Shown: in pieces, positions 63,340 through 64,000 of the stretch
Layout of the letters: each line of letters opens with the position of its first letter
Numbering within the stretch: position 1 is the first letter of the stretch
Origin: Diaporthe sp. PMI_573
Taxonomy: Eukaryota > Ascomycota > Sordariomycetes > Diaporthales > Diaporthaceae
Direction: 5' to 3'
DNA: 64,000 nt
Assembly (NCBI GenBank): GCA_021399435.1
Contig: JAJTUP010000050.1
Coordinates: 62,001-126,000 of the forward strand
The notes under the pieces: model-generated
Told to the model about the DNA's origin: nothing
Databases searched by the model: none
What the model saw: the letters and a program-made list of their open reading frames with translations, nothing else
Program-made: the position numbers and the translations under genes

Positions 63340-64000
63340 CTAGGCAACAGGGTTATCGGTCGAACACTTAAGCACTAAAACGCGGCCTGATATACAACCA
63401 AGCACGATGATTGTGCCTACAATAGCCGATTGGAGTGGCCGATACTCAGGCGGCAGCCACATAACCCTCTGATCATTCCATATAATCCAACTAGCGTGTA
63501 TTCCATATCCCTGATAGTGGGGCTCTGAGTCCACTGTGGCGGGTCGTACTACCTCCGACGTCCGCCATATGTGTGTATCGAGATTGATAATACCAATTTC
63601 CGTATGAAGGCGTATGTTAGAATCAAATGCTAGATAGTGAATAATATTATCCATATGAAGCGTCTGCGTGCAGGCGCCTGTCGCCACGTCCCAGATCTTG
63701 ATCGTATTGTACGACCCTGACGCGAGCCAGCGGCCGTCGGGCGAGACGGCGATCGATTCAATTGCATCGTCATGGCCCTCTAGCGTGTGCGTGCAGGCGC
63801 CTGTCGCCACGTCCCAGATCTTGAGGGTCTCCCACGACCCCGACGCAAGCCAGTGGCCGTCGGGCGAGACGGCGATCGACCCGATCGCATAGTCATGGCC
63901 CTCTAGCGTGTGCGTGCAGGCGCCTGTCGCTACGTCCCAGATCTTGATGGTCTTATCCCACGACCCTGACGCGAGCCAGCGGCCGTCGGGCGAGACGGCG
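63340..64000 (-). CDS. NLR-type (HNWD-like) WD40 protein, C-terminal part
   Basis: The frame enters from the right edge and runs to a stop at 63340. It contains three WD40 units at about 123-126 bp spacing: SIAVSPDGRWLASGS, a variable few residues, then KIWDVATGACTHTLEGHD, repeated nearly word for word. Two units are one residue shorter (GSWETLKIWD, GSYNTIKIWD versus GSWDKTIKIWD). After the last repeat comes an end region with ASWIIWNDQRVMWLPPEYRP and SGRVLVLKC, the usual C-terminus of fungal NACHT/NB-ARC-WD40 (NWD) proteins. Known: near-identical WD40 repeats under concerted change mark the HNWD class of incompatibility NLRs (HET-D/E/R). NACHT and N-terminal effector domains would lie beyond 64000. 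Confidence 0.85.
   Translation of the reverse strand, partial: AVSPDGRWLASGSWDKTIKIWDVATGACTHTLEGHDYAIGSIAVSPDGHWLASGSWETLKIWDVATGACTHTLEGHDDAIESIAVSPDGRWLASGSYNTIKIWDVATGACTQTLHMDNIIHYLAFDSNIRLHTEIGIINLDTHIWRTSEVVRPATVDSEPHYQGYGIHASWIIWNDQRVMWLPPEYRPLQSAIVGTIIVLGCISGRVLVLKCSTDNPVA

Noticed and set aside
1..64000. DUF3435 captain, CRISPR array, tRNA or rRNA genes
   Set aside because: Looked for characteristic motifs (A/B boxes, regular spaced repeats, recombinase blocks) and saw none convincing.

Overview
The window is a piece of a filamentous ascomycete (fungal) nuclear genome. The evidence is short GT-AG introns of about 50-110 bp, Zn2Cys6 and Clr5 domains, LaeA-like and NmrA-like families, DUF3723 and HNWD-type WD40 proteins, and many stop codons of the CAG/CAA to TAG/TAA kind expected from repeat-induced point mutation (RIP). 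It is an accessory, transposon-rich region: intact single-copy-looking genes are islands between nested, mostly dead mobile elements. No tRNA, rRNA or CRISPR array was found.

Layout. 0-1.7 kb: 3' part of a spliced patatin-like phospholipase gene overlapping an antisense SAP-like gene. 2.3-2.6 kb: relic of a LaeA-like methyltransferase broken by a 43-bp tandem duplication. 4.9-7.5 kb: divergent pair of a short-chain dehydrogenase and a dienelactone hydrolase. 7.7-9.5 kb: a LINE ORF1 relic abutting a RIP-like Zn2Cys6 regulator pseudogene. 10.9-14.5 kb: an NmrA-like gene, a second truncated copy of the same regulator, and an alpha/beta hydrolase. 14.5-17.4 kb: a complete hAT transposon with target-site duplication and intact transposase. 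18.0-20.7 kb: a dead piggyBac transposase gene carrying four separate solo-LTR insertions, each with a perfect 5-bp duplication. 21.0-24.9 kb: an extended SDR, a frameshifted medium-chain reductase, and a truncated DUF3723 gene joined tail to tail. 25.4-30.1 kb: a coiled-coil ORF, a CxxC fragment, a small three-exon UPF0045/ECM15-type gene and a Clr5-domain gene. 31.0-40.8 kb: an old element with inverted repeats of about 210 bp containing a Ty3/Gypsy chromovirus with apparently identical LTRs and a second hAT. 43-45 kb: an unrecognised two-part gene and a LINE reverse transcriptase scrap. 46-52.4 kb: two FAD monooxygenases facing each other, the second decapitated by a third hAT. 53.1-54.3 kb: CXC-SET half of an E(z)/KMT6-like H3K27 methyltransferase. 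56.7-60.3 kb: a two-gene element with perfect 29-bp terminal inverted repeats, encoding a retroviral-type integrase and an unknown zinc-finger-like protein. 61.1-62.3 kb: a RIP-like pseudogene. 63.3 kb to the end: the C-terminus of an NLR-type protein with near-identical WD40 repeats.

How the parts fit. The oxidoreductases and hydrolases (SDR, dienelactone hydrolase, NmrA, alpha/beta hydrolase, extended SDR, enoyl-reductase-like MDR, two FAD monooxygenases) with regulator and LaeA-like relics look like a dispersed, decaying set of secondary-metabolism or aromatic-catabolism genes. A patatin-like phospholipase, a DUF3723 gene and an NLR in one 64-kb stretch match three of the accessory families known from Starship giant transposons. 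No tyrosine-recombinase captain lies in the window, so a Starship origin is only an inference. The best candidate for a poorly described system is the 3.58-kb two-gene integrase element at 56.7-60.3 kb.
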